From Pseudomonadota bacterium (GTDB lineage: Bacteria > Pseudomonadota > Gammaproteobacteria > Steroidobacterales > Steroidobacteraceae), in contig JAJZLX010000084.1 of the NCBI GenBank assembly GCA_021850555.1, positions 1 to 10,532 on the forward strand: DNA of 10,532 bases, read 5' to 3'. This document shows, in pieces, positions 1 through 6,528 of this stretch (the first letter of the stretch is position 1; the number at the start of each line of letters is the position of its first letter). The notes below the pieces were generated by a model. The model was not told where the DNA came from. It did not search any database and saw nothing but the letters and a program-made list of their open reading frames with translations. The position numbers and the translations under genes are program-made.

Positions 1-215
1 TTCCGATCTTGGCATTCATCGTGCCTGCCGGCATTGGCGTGCAGGAGGTGGGGTTCGTGCTGTTCGGCCATATGCTCGGCGTGGGAACCGATGTGGCTCT
101 GGCTGTTTCAATGGCGAAGCGTCTGCGGGAAGTGTTGTGCGGAGTTCCATCACTGATCTCCTGGCAATGGCTCGAGGGCCGGCGGCTGCGTGCACCGGCG
201 AATGCTCCCCCGTGA
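1..215 (+). CDS. 3' end of an HpnL-like / UPF0104 family integral membrane protein (partial)
   Basis: The reading frame is open from base 3 to the TGA at 213-215; the gene begins before the window. The visible ~70 residues include the stretch PAGIGVQEVGF, followed by alternating hydrophobic segments and a basic patch (AKRLRE) before a Trp-containing tail. This is the usual C-terminal pattern of the lysylphosphatidylglycerol-synthase/flippase-like membrane family, and it most resembles HpnL, which is linked to hopanoid biosynthesis and transport in the inner membrane. The gene ends 30 bp from the 3' end of the convergent sirtuin gene. A small hairpin (CGGCT-GT-AGCCG, 221-232) lies between them but has no U-run. 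The family is fairly sure; the HpnL subtype is an inference from the GVQE motif. Confidence 0.6.
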   Translation, partial: PILAFIVPAGIGVQEVGFVLFGHMLGVGTDVALAVSMAKRLREVLCGVPSLISWQWLEGRRLRAPANAPP

Positions 216-245
216 GCGGACGGCTGTAGCCGCCGGGGCGCAGCC

Positions 246-1049
<804 letters not shown>

Positions 1050-1085
1050 GATGAGTCTGCCGTTCACGCGGGTGCCGGAGTATGC

Positions 1086-1091
1086 ATTGTA
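1086..1091 (-). promoter_or_regulatory. Candidate -10 box for the sirtuin gene
   Basis: On the minus strand this reads TACAAT, one mismatch from the sigma-70 -10 consensus. Transcription would begin near 1079, about 30 nt before the ATG at 1049. No good -35 box is visible at the right spacing. Confidence 0.3.
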
Positions 1092-1275
1092 GTGCCGAAT
1101 GAGTGCGAAACACGGGCCAGCCGCGGATTTGATGCTGCCGTGTGCACAGATCGGCTGCAGGACATCCGGTATGCGCGGCGGCAGACGATCGCGTGCACTG
1201 CGGGGGTCGGACTCGATGGGTTCGGTGGAGCTGGTCGCCGCGGCGTGCAGTTGCCGGTCGTCGGCCGAATTTCCG

Positions 1276-1300
1276 TAGACTGCCGGGAGCAGTCACTGCT
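1276..1300 (+). promoter_or_regulatory. Leader of the fructosamine-kinase gene: weak -10-like TAGACT and a 13-bp perfect dyad beside the RBS
   Basis: TAGACT (1276-1281) could be a -10 box, with TTGCCG (1251-1256) as a poor -35 at 19-nt spacing. Directly after it lies AGCAGT-C-ACTGCT (1288-1300), a perfect inverted repeat that ends immediately before the GGAG ribosome site (1301-1304). The dyad could be an operator or a small 5' hairpin; its role is inferred from position only. Confidence 0.3.
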
Positions 1301-1312
1301 GGAGCGCTTTGC

Positions 1313-2194
1313 ATGATGGCCATGCTGGGGCGGGAACTCATCGCGCTGCTCGGTACCGATTGCGCGGCAGAGCCCGAGTCCACTGTTTGCGCCAGCGGCA
1401 TGCAACGCTGCTATCGATGGCGGCGTGGGTCGGGGTGGCTGTTCGTCAAGACGGTGCCGGCAACTTCGAACGACCGGCTCGCCGCTGAGGCCGCGGGCCT
1501 TGAGGCGCTCGCGACGGCCGGGGCGCTGCGGGTGCCCCGGGTGTGCGCCCAAGGCATTGCCGCGGCTGAGGCCTTTCTGGCCCTCGAGTGGATCGATATG
1601 GCGGCGGCGACCGCGGACAGTGAGCGCCGTCTGGGCGAGGGCCTCGCGGCGCTGCACTGTGTCACGGCCGATCGTTTCGGCTGGAATCATGACAATCACA
1701 TCGGTCCGACGCCGCAGGCGAATGGCTGGCTCGCGGACTGGGCGGCCTTCTGGCGCGAGCAGCGGCTACAGCCGCAGCTCGACCTCGCGATACGTCGGGG
1801 CCATGGCCACTTGCTGGCGGATTCCGGTGCACGGTTGCTCGAGGTCCTCGAGGTGCTGCTCGTGGACCACGGACCGCTGCCGTCACTCCTGCACGGGGAT
1901 CTGTGGGGCGGAAACTGGTGTACGACGACCGACGGGCAACCGGTGATTTTCGACCCGGCCGTGTACTACGGCGACCGAGAGACGGATCTGGCCATGACGC
2001 GTCTATTCGGAGGCTTCGGTCGGCGCTTCTACGAAGCGTATCAGGGCAGTGCACCACTGCCCGCGGGGCATGCGGTACGCGCCGAGCTGTACAATGTCTA
2101 CCACGTTCTGAATCATGCCAACCTATTTGGCGGCGGTTATGTGCGGCAGGCACACAGGATGATTCGGAGGCTCCTGGCGCAGGCCCATGCCTAA
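1313..2194 (+). CDS. Fructosamine-3-kinase family protein (ketosamine kinase, protein deglycation)
   Basis: This is a 293-residue cytoplasmic kinase of the APH/choline-kinase fold. Fructosamine kinases phosphorylate sugar adducts on lysines or low-molecular-weight amines so that they break down. Visible motifs: FVKT with the ATP-binding Lys (46), an acidic residue in AAEAAGLEAL (55-64), catalytic loop HGDLWGGN (194-201), metal-binding FDPAVYYGDRETDLAM (213-228), and the family C-terminal NHANLFGGGYV (267-277). The ATG at 1313 is chosen because GGAG lies 8 nt upstream and the family N-terminus aligns there; upstream codons back to 1142 look non-coding. Oddity: the usual Gly-Gly-rich nucleotide loop before the Lys is replaced by a divergent stretch (residues 24-37). 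It is divergent from the sirtuin and followed after 118 bp by DUF3079. The family is sure; the substrate is not. Confidence 0.88.
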   Translation: MMAMLGRELIALLGTDCAAEPESTVCASGMQRCYRWRRGSGWLFVKTVPATSNDRLAAEAAGLEALATAGALRVPRVCAQGIAAAEAFLALEWIDMAAATADSERRLGEGLAALHCVTADRFGWNHDNHIGPTPQANGWLADWAAFWREQRLQPQLDLAIRRGHGHLLADSGARLLEVLEVLLVDHGPLPSLLHGDLWGGNWCTTTDGQPVIFDPAVYYGDRETDLAMTRLFGGFGRRFYEAYQGSAPLPAGHAVRAELYNVYHVLNHANLFGGGYVRQAHRMIRRLLAQAHA

Positions 2195-2312
2195 AGATCA
2201 AGAAAAACCGAGGATGGCGCCCAAGGCCTGCGCGAGCCTCTCCCATTTGGGTGATCCGGCGTAAGTACTTCCCGAAGTGGCGCTGGGGCGGGAAGACGTC
2301 GAAACTGTACGG

Positions 2313-2513
2313 GTGGCACGCAATATCCCGGTGCACCCAGGACATCCCGAGCGAATCTGCTGGGGATGCGAGCATTATTGCCCAGCCGATGCCATGCGTT
2401 GTGGCAACGGCACCGAGCGCGCGCAACATCCGGTTGAGCTTTGGGGTGATGACTGGTTGGAGTACGGACTTGACGCTGATGCCGCGCAGAAGCCGCAGTC
2501 CCCTCGCGGCTAG
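2313..2513 (+). CDS. Small cysteine-rich DUF3079 family protein
   Basis: This 66-residue protein reads, from the GTG at 2313, ARNIPVHPGHPERICWGCEH and then a Cys-Pro-Ala-Asp segment, a GNGTERAQHP segment and GDDWLEYG. That is the hallmark of DUF3079, a short family of unknown function in proteobacteria. Four cysteines (16, 19, 23, 30) suggest metal binding. The start is chosen because family members begin just before the basic/aromatic/HPxHPERICWGC stretch; an upstream in-frame GTG at 2277 would add 12 residues with no similarity. The ribosome site is weak. The gene follows the kinase on the same strand after 118 bp and may be cotranscribed. Stop TAG is at 2511-2513. The family call is confident; no function is assigned. 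Confidence 0.82.
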   Translation: MARNIPVHPGHPERICWGCEHYCPADAMRCGNGTERAQHPVELWGDDWLEYGLDADAAQKPQSPRG

Positions 2514-2892
2514 AGGGCAGTCAGGCGCGAGCCCGGTGCCGAGCTGGCAAATCCTCGTCGGACGCTGATCCTGCGCGATAGGTCTCACGTCGCATCCTCC
2601 GGTTCTTCGGCATCCGGGGAACGAAAGGGCGCTGCTCACCGTGATTCACGCCGGGCCGAACAATGCAGCGTTGTCTCTGCCAGGCCCCTCCGCTTGCAAA
2701 TGCGAGCGGATTGACGCTCGAGTGCTTGGCAAGCAGCGTAGAATTCGTGTAGCATTCAAGCGCTAAAGGACCTATAGACTTCTTGTATTATCAATGTCTT
2801 GGGAACAATTCCTGAGTATTCGATAGAAGTTTCGCGCGAGACGCGACGCATCAACGGGGCCGTGTCCACCCGCGGAATTCCGAAACCTCAAT
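2514..2892. other. Non-coding spacer before tRNA-Cys, AT-richer, with a nested stem-loop
   Basis: No supportable gene lies here. GCTTGC (2692-2697) pairs with GCAAGC (2729-2734), and inside it CGAGC (2703-2707) pairs with GCTCG (2716-2720), giving a nested stem-loop without a U-run. A TTGGCA (2726-2731) and TAGCAT (2750-2755) pair at 18-nt spacing could be a promoter for the tRNA, though it is ~135 nt upstream. Base composition from about 2740 to 2840 is clearly more AT-rich than the flanking genes. Confidence 0.4.
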
Positions 2893-2966
2893 GGCTAGGT
2901 GGCAGAGTGGTCATGCAGCGGCCTGCAAAGCCGTCTACGCCGGTTCGATTCCGACCCTAGCCTCCA
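2893..2966 (+). tRNA. tRNA-Cys (anticodon GCA), CCA encoded
   Basis: The acceptor arm GGCTAGG (2893-2899) pairs perfectly with CCTAGCC (2956-2962), followed by discriminator T and encoded CCA (2964-2966). The anticodon stem GCGGC/GCCGT (2918-2922, 2930-2934) encloses CTGCAAA with GCA at 2925-2927. The layout closely follows the E. coli tRNA-Cys, including the discriminator U that CysRS recognises. The T arm holds GTTCGATTC, but its five-pair stem has one C-A mismatch. It is probably functional despite this, and it marks the edge of the accessory island. Confidence 0.93.
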
Positions 2967-3248
2967 ATAAAACAACATGTGTGGAGCGTTTTGCTCACGG
3001 TCACTTCAACAAGAAACCGCTCATTGTCCGTTGAAATGTGGCAATAGGCACCCGGTTGAGAGTGTCAAAACGTGTACATGCCGTAATCCCTCGTGACGGC
3101 AGCCATCGTGCGGTGCAGGCTTCACGATCGACCCGATAGTCGGATAGGCGGTTCGGTTGTCTTCGAATCGGACATCGGGAACGCAGCCCGCTCTCGATTG
3201 ACGTGCTCTTCGCCATGAAGGAGAGAGCAAGTCGAGGAGGACGCCATT
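2967..3248. other. Spacer between tRNA-Cys and the toxin gene, no gene recognised
   Basis: An AT-rich stretch follows the tRNA, then a short GAGC-GTTTT-GCTC stem (2984-2996) with no clear U-run. Open frames here encode nothing I recognise. No second copy of the tRNA 3' end is visible here that would mark an attachment-site repeat. Confidence 0.4.
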
Positions 3249-3659
3249 TCAATCTTGCCCGTGTTCGGTGACCCATGCACTGGGCGTCATGGCATTCGCC
3301 CGTCGAAGGAGTTCCTCGTCCCACGAGATGATGGTTCTGTCTTTATTTGTGGCGACAGCCGCATAGAACGCGTCGCCGGCACGCAGAAAGACCTCGGTTT
3401 CCACCGTCAGCGCGGTTACCAACAACGATCCTAGATCCATTTCGGTGATGAGCGGGGATTGCACAAGGCCGTCAGCGAGTTCGCGGTCCCTTGCGGCATC
3501 GCGCAGCCGGCGCGAGAGCGCACAGGCGACTTTCGGCCGCGCGATGGCGGGGGTGGTGCTGCCGCATGGCGGTGCGGAGAAACGTTCGGCTTGGGGTGGC
3601 AGTGTATCGGCGTCGTCGGCTGCGGAGACCCAGACGCTGGCGTCAACCACGAGTGCCAT
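3249..3659 (-). CDS. vapC: VapC-like PIN-domain toxin, probably inactive (Glu to Lys at the second acidic site)
   Basis: This 136-residue PIN-domain protein is the toxin of a type II toxin-antitoxin pair; active VapCs are Mg2+-dependent RNases that cut tRNA or rRNA. Numbered from the GTG at 3662: first acidic residue D7 in VVDASVWVS, D97 in AGDAFYAAVA, and D115 in WDEELL, with the usual spacing. At the second acidic position, where relatives read P-E-V-A-x-A-L-S-R-R, this protein reads PKVACALSRR: residue 44 is Lys (AAA, + strand 3531-3533), one base from the GAA Glu codon. Loss of this metal ligand normally abolishes RNase activity. The ATG at 3659 shares its A with the antitoxin's TGA stop, so the pair is translationally coupled; the GTG at 3662 is a less likely start. 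Confidence 0.85.
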   Translation of the reverse strand: MALVVDASVWVSAADDADTLPPQAERFSAPPCGSTTPAIARPKVACALSRRLRDAARDRELADGLVQSPLITEMDLGSLLVTALTVETEVFLRAGDAFYAAVATNKDRTIISWDEELLRRANAMTPSAWVTEHGQD

Positions 3660-3940
3660 CACTTCGGCGTCCTGCGGTGATCCTGGCGGCTGCGGTCAGC
3701 GATCAGCACCTCGCGTGCGGAAGGTCCGCGCGGAGCGGCTCGCATGGCCTCGTCGGCTTTAGCGAGCCATGTGTGCAGCCAAGTTTGGAGGGAGGCGTCA
3801 GGCTGTGGTTCATCGTCCTCTCCCAACCAGTGCTGGTACAGCTCCACAGTGACCTCGCGCACTGGCTTGCCGAGCAGGGCGCTCTTGGCCTTGACCTTGC
3901 GATACAGCGTATCCGGAATATCGATAGTCGCTTTCATCAT
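3659..3940 (-). CDS. vapB: VapB-like antitoxin with N-terminal ribbon-helix-helix domain
   Basis: This 93-residue protein has an N-terminal beta strand KATIDIPDTLYRKVKAKSAL (3-22) followed by a helix-turn-helix-like VREVTVELYQHWL (27-39), the ribbon-helix-helix pattern of CopG/Arc-type antitoxins. The acidic/polar middle and basic tail would bind and block the PIN toxin. It is expected to bind the toxin and repress its own promoter. Its stop TGA (3661-3659) overlaps the toxin start. A strong promoter lies directly upstream (TTAACA-17-TATCCT), so close that the start codon sits at or next to the predicted +1; no Shine-Dalgarno is visible. Codons upstream of 3940 are open but unlike the family. 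The call rests on domain pattern and on its position before a PIN gene. Confidence 0.82.
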   Translation of the reverse strand: MMKATIDIPDTLYRKVKAKSALLGKPVREVTVELYQHWLGEDDEPQPDASLQTWLHTWLAKADEAMRAAPRGPSAREVLIADRSRQDHRRTPK

Positions 3941-3943
3941 GGC

Positions 3944-3972
3944 AGGATAGCTGTCTTCCGTATTCCTGTTAA
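3944..3972 (-). promoter_or_regulatory. Sigma-70-type promoter of the vapBC pair
   Basis: On the minus strand TTAACA (3972-3967) and TATCCT (3949-3944) are separated by exactly 17 nt. The predicted start of transcription is near 3937, which coincides with the second of two tandem ATG codons of the antitoxin. Confidence 0.55.
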
Positions 3973-4047
3973 GCTGGCTCTTGTGGAGCGCCGCCCAAAA
4001 TGAAGTCACTGCAGCGACGAATAGCAGCCCAAGAGTCATTCGGGCCA

Positions 4048-4308
4048 ATGGGTAACCATCCTCCGGCAAAGCCGGAGGCTTTCACGTCGCGGGGCCCCTC
4101 AAAGGGGCCATTTCCGCGACGCAAGAGTGAAGAATGTCGCTATGTTCAAGATCATGGCGCTATCCCATTCAGCACCCGGAGCGGTTCCAGTCCATATGCT
4201 GTCCATAGTCCATGATCGTCCTCGGACGAGCTTCCACTCTTGCGACTGCATACTGCAGGAACTGTCGAACTTCTACTGTCACCCCGGCAGAGCCGGGGGG
4301 TTTCCCAT
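4048..4308. repeat. ~261-bp imperfect inverted-repeat element with hairpin arms (MITE- or REPIN-like)
   Basis: Four pairs of matching segments lie symmetrically about ~4180. The outer ends are ATGGGTAACC (4048-4057) against GGTTTCCCAT (4299-4308). Next come hairpins CCTCCGGC-AAA-GCCGGAGG (4060-4078) and CCCCGGC-AGA-GCCGGGG (4282-4298). Then CGCAAGAGTG (4120-4129) against CACTCTTGCG (4235-4244). Innermost are GATCATGG (4150-4157) against CCATGATC (4210-4217). The left arm also holds a second, larger hairpin, CGTCGCGG (4085-4092) with CCGCGACG (4114-4121), enclosing GGCCCC/GGGGCC. No gene or clear target duplication is seen. The hairpin ends recall IS200/IS605- or REP-type elements; the class is an inference. 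Confidence 0.6.
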
Positions 4309-4612
4309 GTGACTAAGGTTGCAATGGCACCATTTCCACCGGGAAGGCCGGCGGCAGCAACGCTTGCATGAGTGCCAGCCCGCCGCTGGAGCCTGTGAGC
4401 GCCCTGTTCATCCTGGTTACGCAGCAGGGGCGACTGTGGGCAGCGGATCGGCACGTTTGGCGAGGCCCGCACCCCCGGGAAGCGTCAGGATTGCCGATGT
4501 GGCGCGCCAGAGCCCGGATGTGGAAGGCAGCGCCCGCACGCGATCGCCAGGTCGAAATCGCAGTGTCGGTCGGCGAGGGCGTCGCGTCGCGGGGCGGGGC
4601 TGATGACCCGCA
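4309..4612. other. Unassigned stretch between the inverted-repeat element and the MBL fragment
   Basis: GC-rich sequence with open frames on both strands but nothing recognisable. It may be the decayed 3' part of the MBL-fold pseudogene or unrelated insertion debris. Confidence 0.35.
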
Positions 4613-4913
4613 GGCCAGGAGCGGTCAGCGCGACGTTACCTGGCCCGCCTTGCGTGAACAAGTCACCGCAAAAAAGGTCCGAGTACTCAACTCCATCGTC
4701 AAGTCGCACTCCCAGGCATGCGGCACATGAGGCGTATCGAACCACCGCATTGTGTGGTGGCCAAGTGCGATTTCATCAGAGTCGTTGAGCGAACGAGGGG
4801 GCCGTTCCGCGAAGTCTTCGACTGGGGTCATTGCCGCGATTCGGCCGCAGACAAGGGATGGCCCGTGGGCTGGCTGCGAGAAATGCGTTGAGCGAGCCGC
4901 ATTCGTCGAAGAT
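4613..4913 (-). pseudogene. Fragment of an MBL-fold metallo-hydrolase gene (two frameshifts)
   Basis: Three minus-strand frames spell one protein in sequence. Frame A (4913-4854): FDECGSLNAFLAASPRAIP. Frame B (4852-4670): VCGRIAAMTPVEDFAERPPR, then SLNDSDEIALGHHTMRWFDT and PHVPHAWEC. Frame C (4670 down to ~4613): CGDLFTQGGPGNVALTAP. This is the central and C-terminal part of an MBL-fold hydrolase of the ODP/di-iron-like group, where DECGxLN, TPHxPHxWEC and CGDLFTQGG are conserved. The first shift is at 4853. The second is in a run of six A on the + strand (4670-4675), where one extra base would restore the frame. The N-terminal half with the first metal histidines is missing, and recognisable similarity stops near 4613. 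It cannot encode a working enzyme. Confidence 0.72.
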
Positions 4914-5342
4914 CTGCCCGAGCTCGGCCAAGACCATCATGCTCGATTTCAAGGCGGCCAGTTCCGCGTGAGGGAGCGGGGGAGTCCCGCGGACATGTGC
5001 CCGGACGAGCGCCGAGAGATATCCCGGCGCCTTCATGCCACGCACGGCTGCGTGTCGAGCGATCGCCGCCCCGTCCCCGGGGCGCAACCGAATGGTGATC
5101 CGATCGGTCGCTGCGATACGTTCCATTGCAGTCGGCGTCTCCGATTTCTCGCCGTCGGGACCTAGGAAGTTCCGGATCGCCACGAGCGCGAGAGCCGACT
5201 CGGATACACCAGAGCGCAAGGCCAATGCCTTGAAGCGCATCTTCTCGACCACAGAGGGGCGGGCAGTGATGCAATGGCGCGACGACTTGGTGGTCGGTTC
5301 GGCCGTCGATGACACGGGATAATGTGCTGCAAACGCGGACAC
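4776..5342 (-). CDS. MobC-like mobilisation protein, truncated and fused to the MBL fragment
   Basis: The ORF has 188 residues. Residues ~80-142 (ITIRLRPGDGAAIARHAAVR, then GMKAPGYLSALVRAHV, PPLPHAELAALKSS and VLAELGQ) match the ribbon-helix-helix MobC-type relaxosome proteins that help the relaxase at oriT. In relatives the LAELGx segment is followed by an N-L-N-Q-I-A-R motif. Here the similarity breaks at residue 143, and the frame continues into MBL-fold sequence (IFDECGSLNAF), then runs out of frame to TGA. An N-terminal segment (30-60) resembles a second helix pair. The GTG start at 5342 is supported by AGGA 7 nt upstream (5350-5353, minus strand). No relaxase gene follows. The family call is moderate; the chimeric 3' end is clear from the reading frames. 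Confidence 0.55.
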   Translation of the reverse strand: MSAFAAHYPVSSTAEPTTKSSRHCITARPSVVEKMRFKALALRSGVSESALALVAIRNFLGPDGEKSETPTAMERIAATDRITIRLRPGDGAAIARHAAVRGMKAPGYLSALVRAHVRGTPPLPHAELAALKSSMMVLAELGQIFDECGSLNAFLAASPRAIPCLRPNRGNDPSRRLRGTAPSFAQRL

Positions 5343-5415
5343 TTCGCTATCCTGCCATCAAACCACTTCCAACTCGGGCAAGGGCGGTGCTCATCACGAT
5401 CTTACAGAAGACGCT

Positions 5416-5718
5416 CTATCGCGAATTGCGAAGAACTGTGACACCGGCCAGAGGGTGCCAATCTATGGCCTCTTCCGACAGGGCGCATGACCGTGCTTCG
5501 CAGTCCCCGGCTGCCTGACGGGATCGGCAGCCGGCTACGGGCGACAAACAGAAGGGAAGGGTTTTCTGGACCGACATGCGCGACCGGGCGTAGTCCCTGG
5601 ACGGGCTAACATTCGTCGTCGACTTTTCGATGAGCGCCGCGATCGCCGTCGCGGCGATGAACCGCCGGCAGCCCGGGACCACGCTCGGAAGGTTGCCCGA
5701 ACGCAGAAGATCGTAGAT
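5416..5718 (-). pseudogene. Remnant of an excisionase / HTH_17-type DNA-binding gene, 5' end lost
   Basis: On the minus strand, from 5718, the frame reads IYDLLRSGNLPSVVPGCRRF followed by IAATAIAALIEKST. This matches the second half of small excisionase-type helix-turn-helix proteins, whose usual pattern is S-x-x-x-Y-x-L-[IL]-R-S-G-x-L-P-S-V-x-I-G-R-R-R-F-I. Here IGRRR has become PGCRR. No N-terminal helix is present: immediately upstream, at about 5720, the sequence is transposase. The frame runs on to TAG at 5416-5418 without further recognisable sequence. Such proteins control excision of integrated elements and often sit near mobilisation genes, as here beside the MobC-like gene. Confidence 0.55.
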
Positions 5719-5719
5719 C

Positions 5720-6446
5720 GAACATGCAATAAGACACTTCGATGTCGCGCAGCTCCCAGCAGCTGGTGATGATCTGCGTCTGATGTCCGCTCTCGCACAG
5801 GCGCGTGATCTGCCGAAAGCGCAGTTACCCTTTCAGGAAGCGCACCGGCTGGTCATGCAGATCGTATGTCACCCAACGCCCATCGAGCTTGGCGCAGCGG
5901 CGTACGAAGCGCCGCTCGTTGACGAGCCGGCCCTTGCCTTTGCGGTAGGTGAGGATATCGAAGCCCTGTTTGATCATGCTGCGGAACAGCGTCGGACTCC
6001 AGCCGCCGCGGTCAAAGACGATGGTCATCGGCCGCTCCCCGAGCGTCATACGCACCCGGCGCAGAAACTCGGGGAAGGCCTTGGCCAAGGAGGTATCCAC
6101 CTCTGCGGTGATCGGCAGCAGCGGATCGCCGCCGCGATCGTCGATCCAGTAGTCGGTGGTGGCGGCCATCGCCAGATGGCGCCGGGCCACGTAAGCCTTG
6201 GAAATCGTGCGCTCCCCGTGATAGGTGCGCACATCGCCATCGACGTACAAGAACCTCATCAGCTCGCCGCGCTCGGCCACGCGCACCTGCGCCAGCTCCG
6301 CGCCCATTTGCTCGGCGCAATGATGGGCGGCGAAGCGCCCGCCCGAGGGTCTTGACCTCGGGAGCCCGGTCAAGCCCGAGGAGTCTGCCGTCTGGCACCC
6401 GGTTCTGCCGGCTCCGGCACTGGTCTGCCGGGTTGGCGAGACGCAT
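5720..6446 (-). pseudogene. DDE transposase pseudogene (frameshift, nonsense codon, 3' truncation)
   Basis: The N-terminal part lies in one minus-strand frame (6446 to ~6345): RLANPADQCR... then GRLLGLDRAPEVKTL, a signature of a family of large DDE transposases. The catalytic part lies in another frame (6319 to 5828): AEQMGAELAQVRVAERGELM, FLYVDGDVRTYHG with the first Asp, TIVFDRGGWSP with the second Asp, then FDILTYRKGKG and LHDQPVRFLKG. A frameshift therefore falls between 6345 and 6320. TAA at 5827-5825 replaces a sense codon, because the same frame continues LRFRQITRLCESGHQTQIIT, then WELRDIEV. Similarity ends at ~5720, against the HTH remnant. The element begins just after the pqiC stop. 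IS family name not assigned; the pseudogene call is firm. Confidence 0.8.
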
Positions 6447-6528
6447 TCCTCGGCGTGGGAGGCAGGGCCGTGCAGCCCGTGTACATGCCCGAGCGAAAGT
6501 GCTGAGTCCGGTCCGGAATTGGGTACGA

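Noticed and set aside
1142..1312. 57-codon N-terminal extension of the kinase gene
   Set aside because: Composition is Arg/Ala-rich shadow sequence, no family members have it, and the ATG at 1313 has a good ribosome site.
2187..2264. 25-codon ORF overlapping the kinase stop codon
   Set aside because: Very short, no similarity, and it ends before the DUF3079 gene; it could be chance.
3001..3324. 107-codon minus-strand ORF downstream of the toxin
   Set aside because: It overlaps the vapC 3' end in another frame and shows no recognisable domain.
4060..4121. Factor-independent terminators at the C-rich/G-rich hairpins
   Set aside because: No U-run follows on either strand, and the hairpins fit better as arms of the inverted-repeat element.
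4048..4308. CRISPR array
   Set aside because: The repeats are inverted and occur in two copies only; there are no regularly spaced direct repeats.
4368..4730. 120-codon plus-strand ORF across the MBL fragment
   Set aside because: It is antisense to the clear MBL-fold reading frames and has no family pattern.
5783..6355. 190-codon plus-strand ORF
   Set aside because: It is the antisense shadow of the transposase pseudogene.
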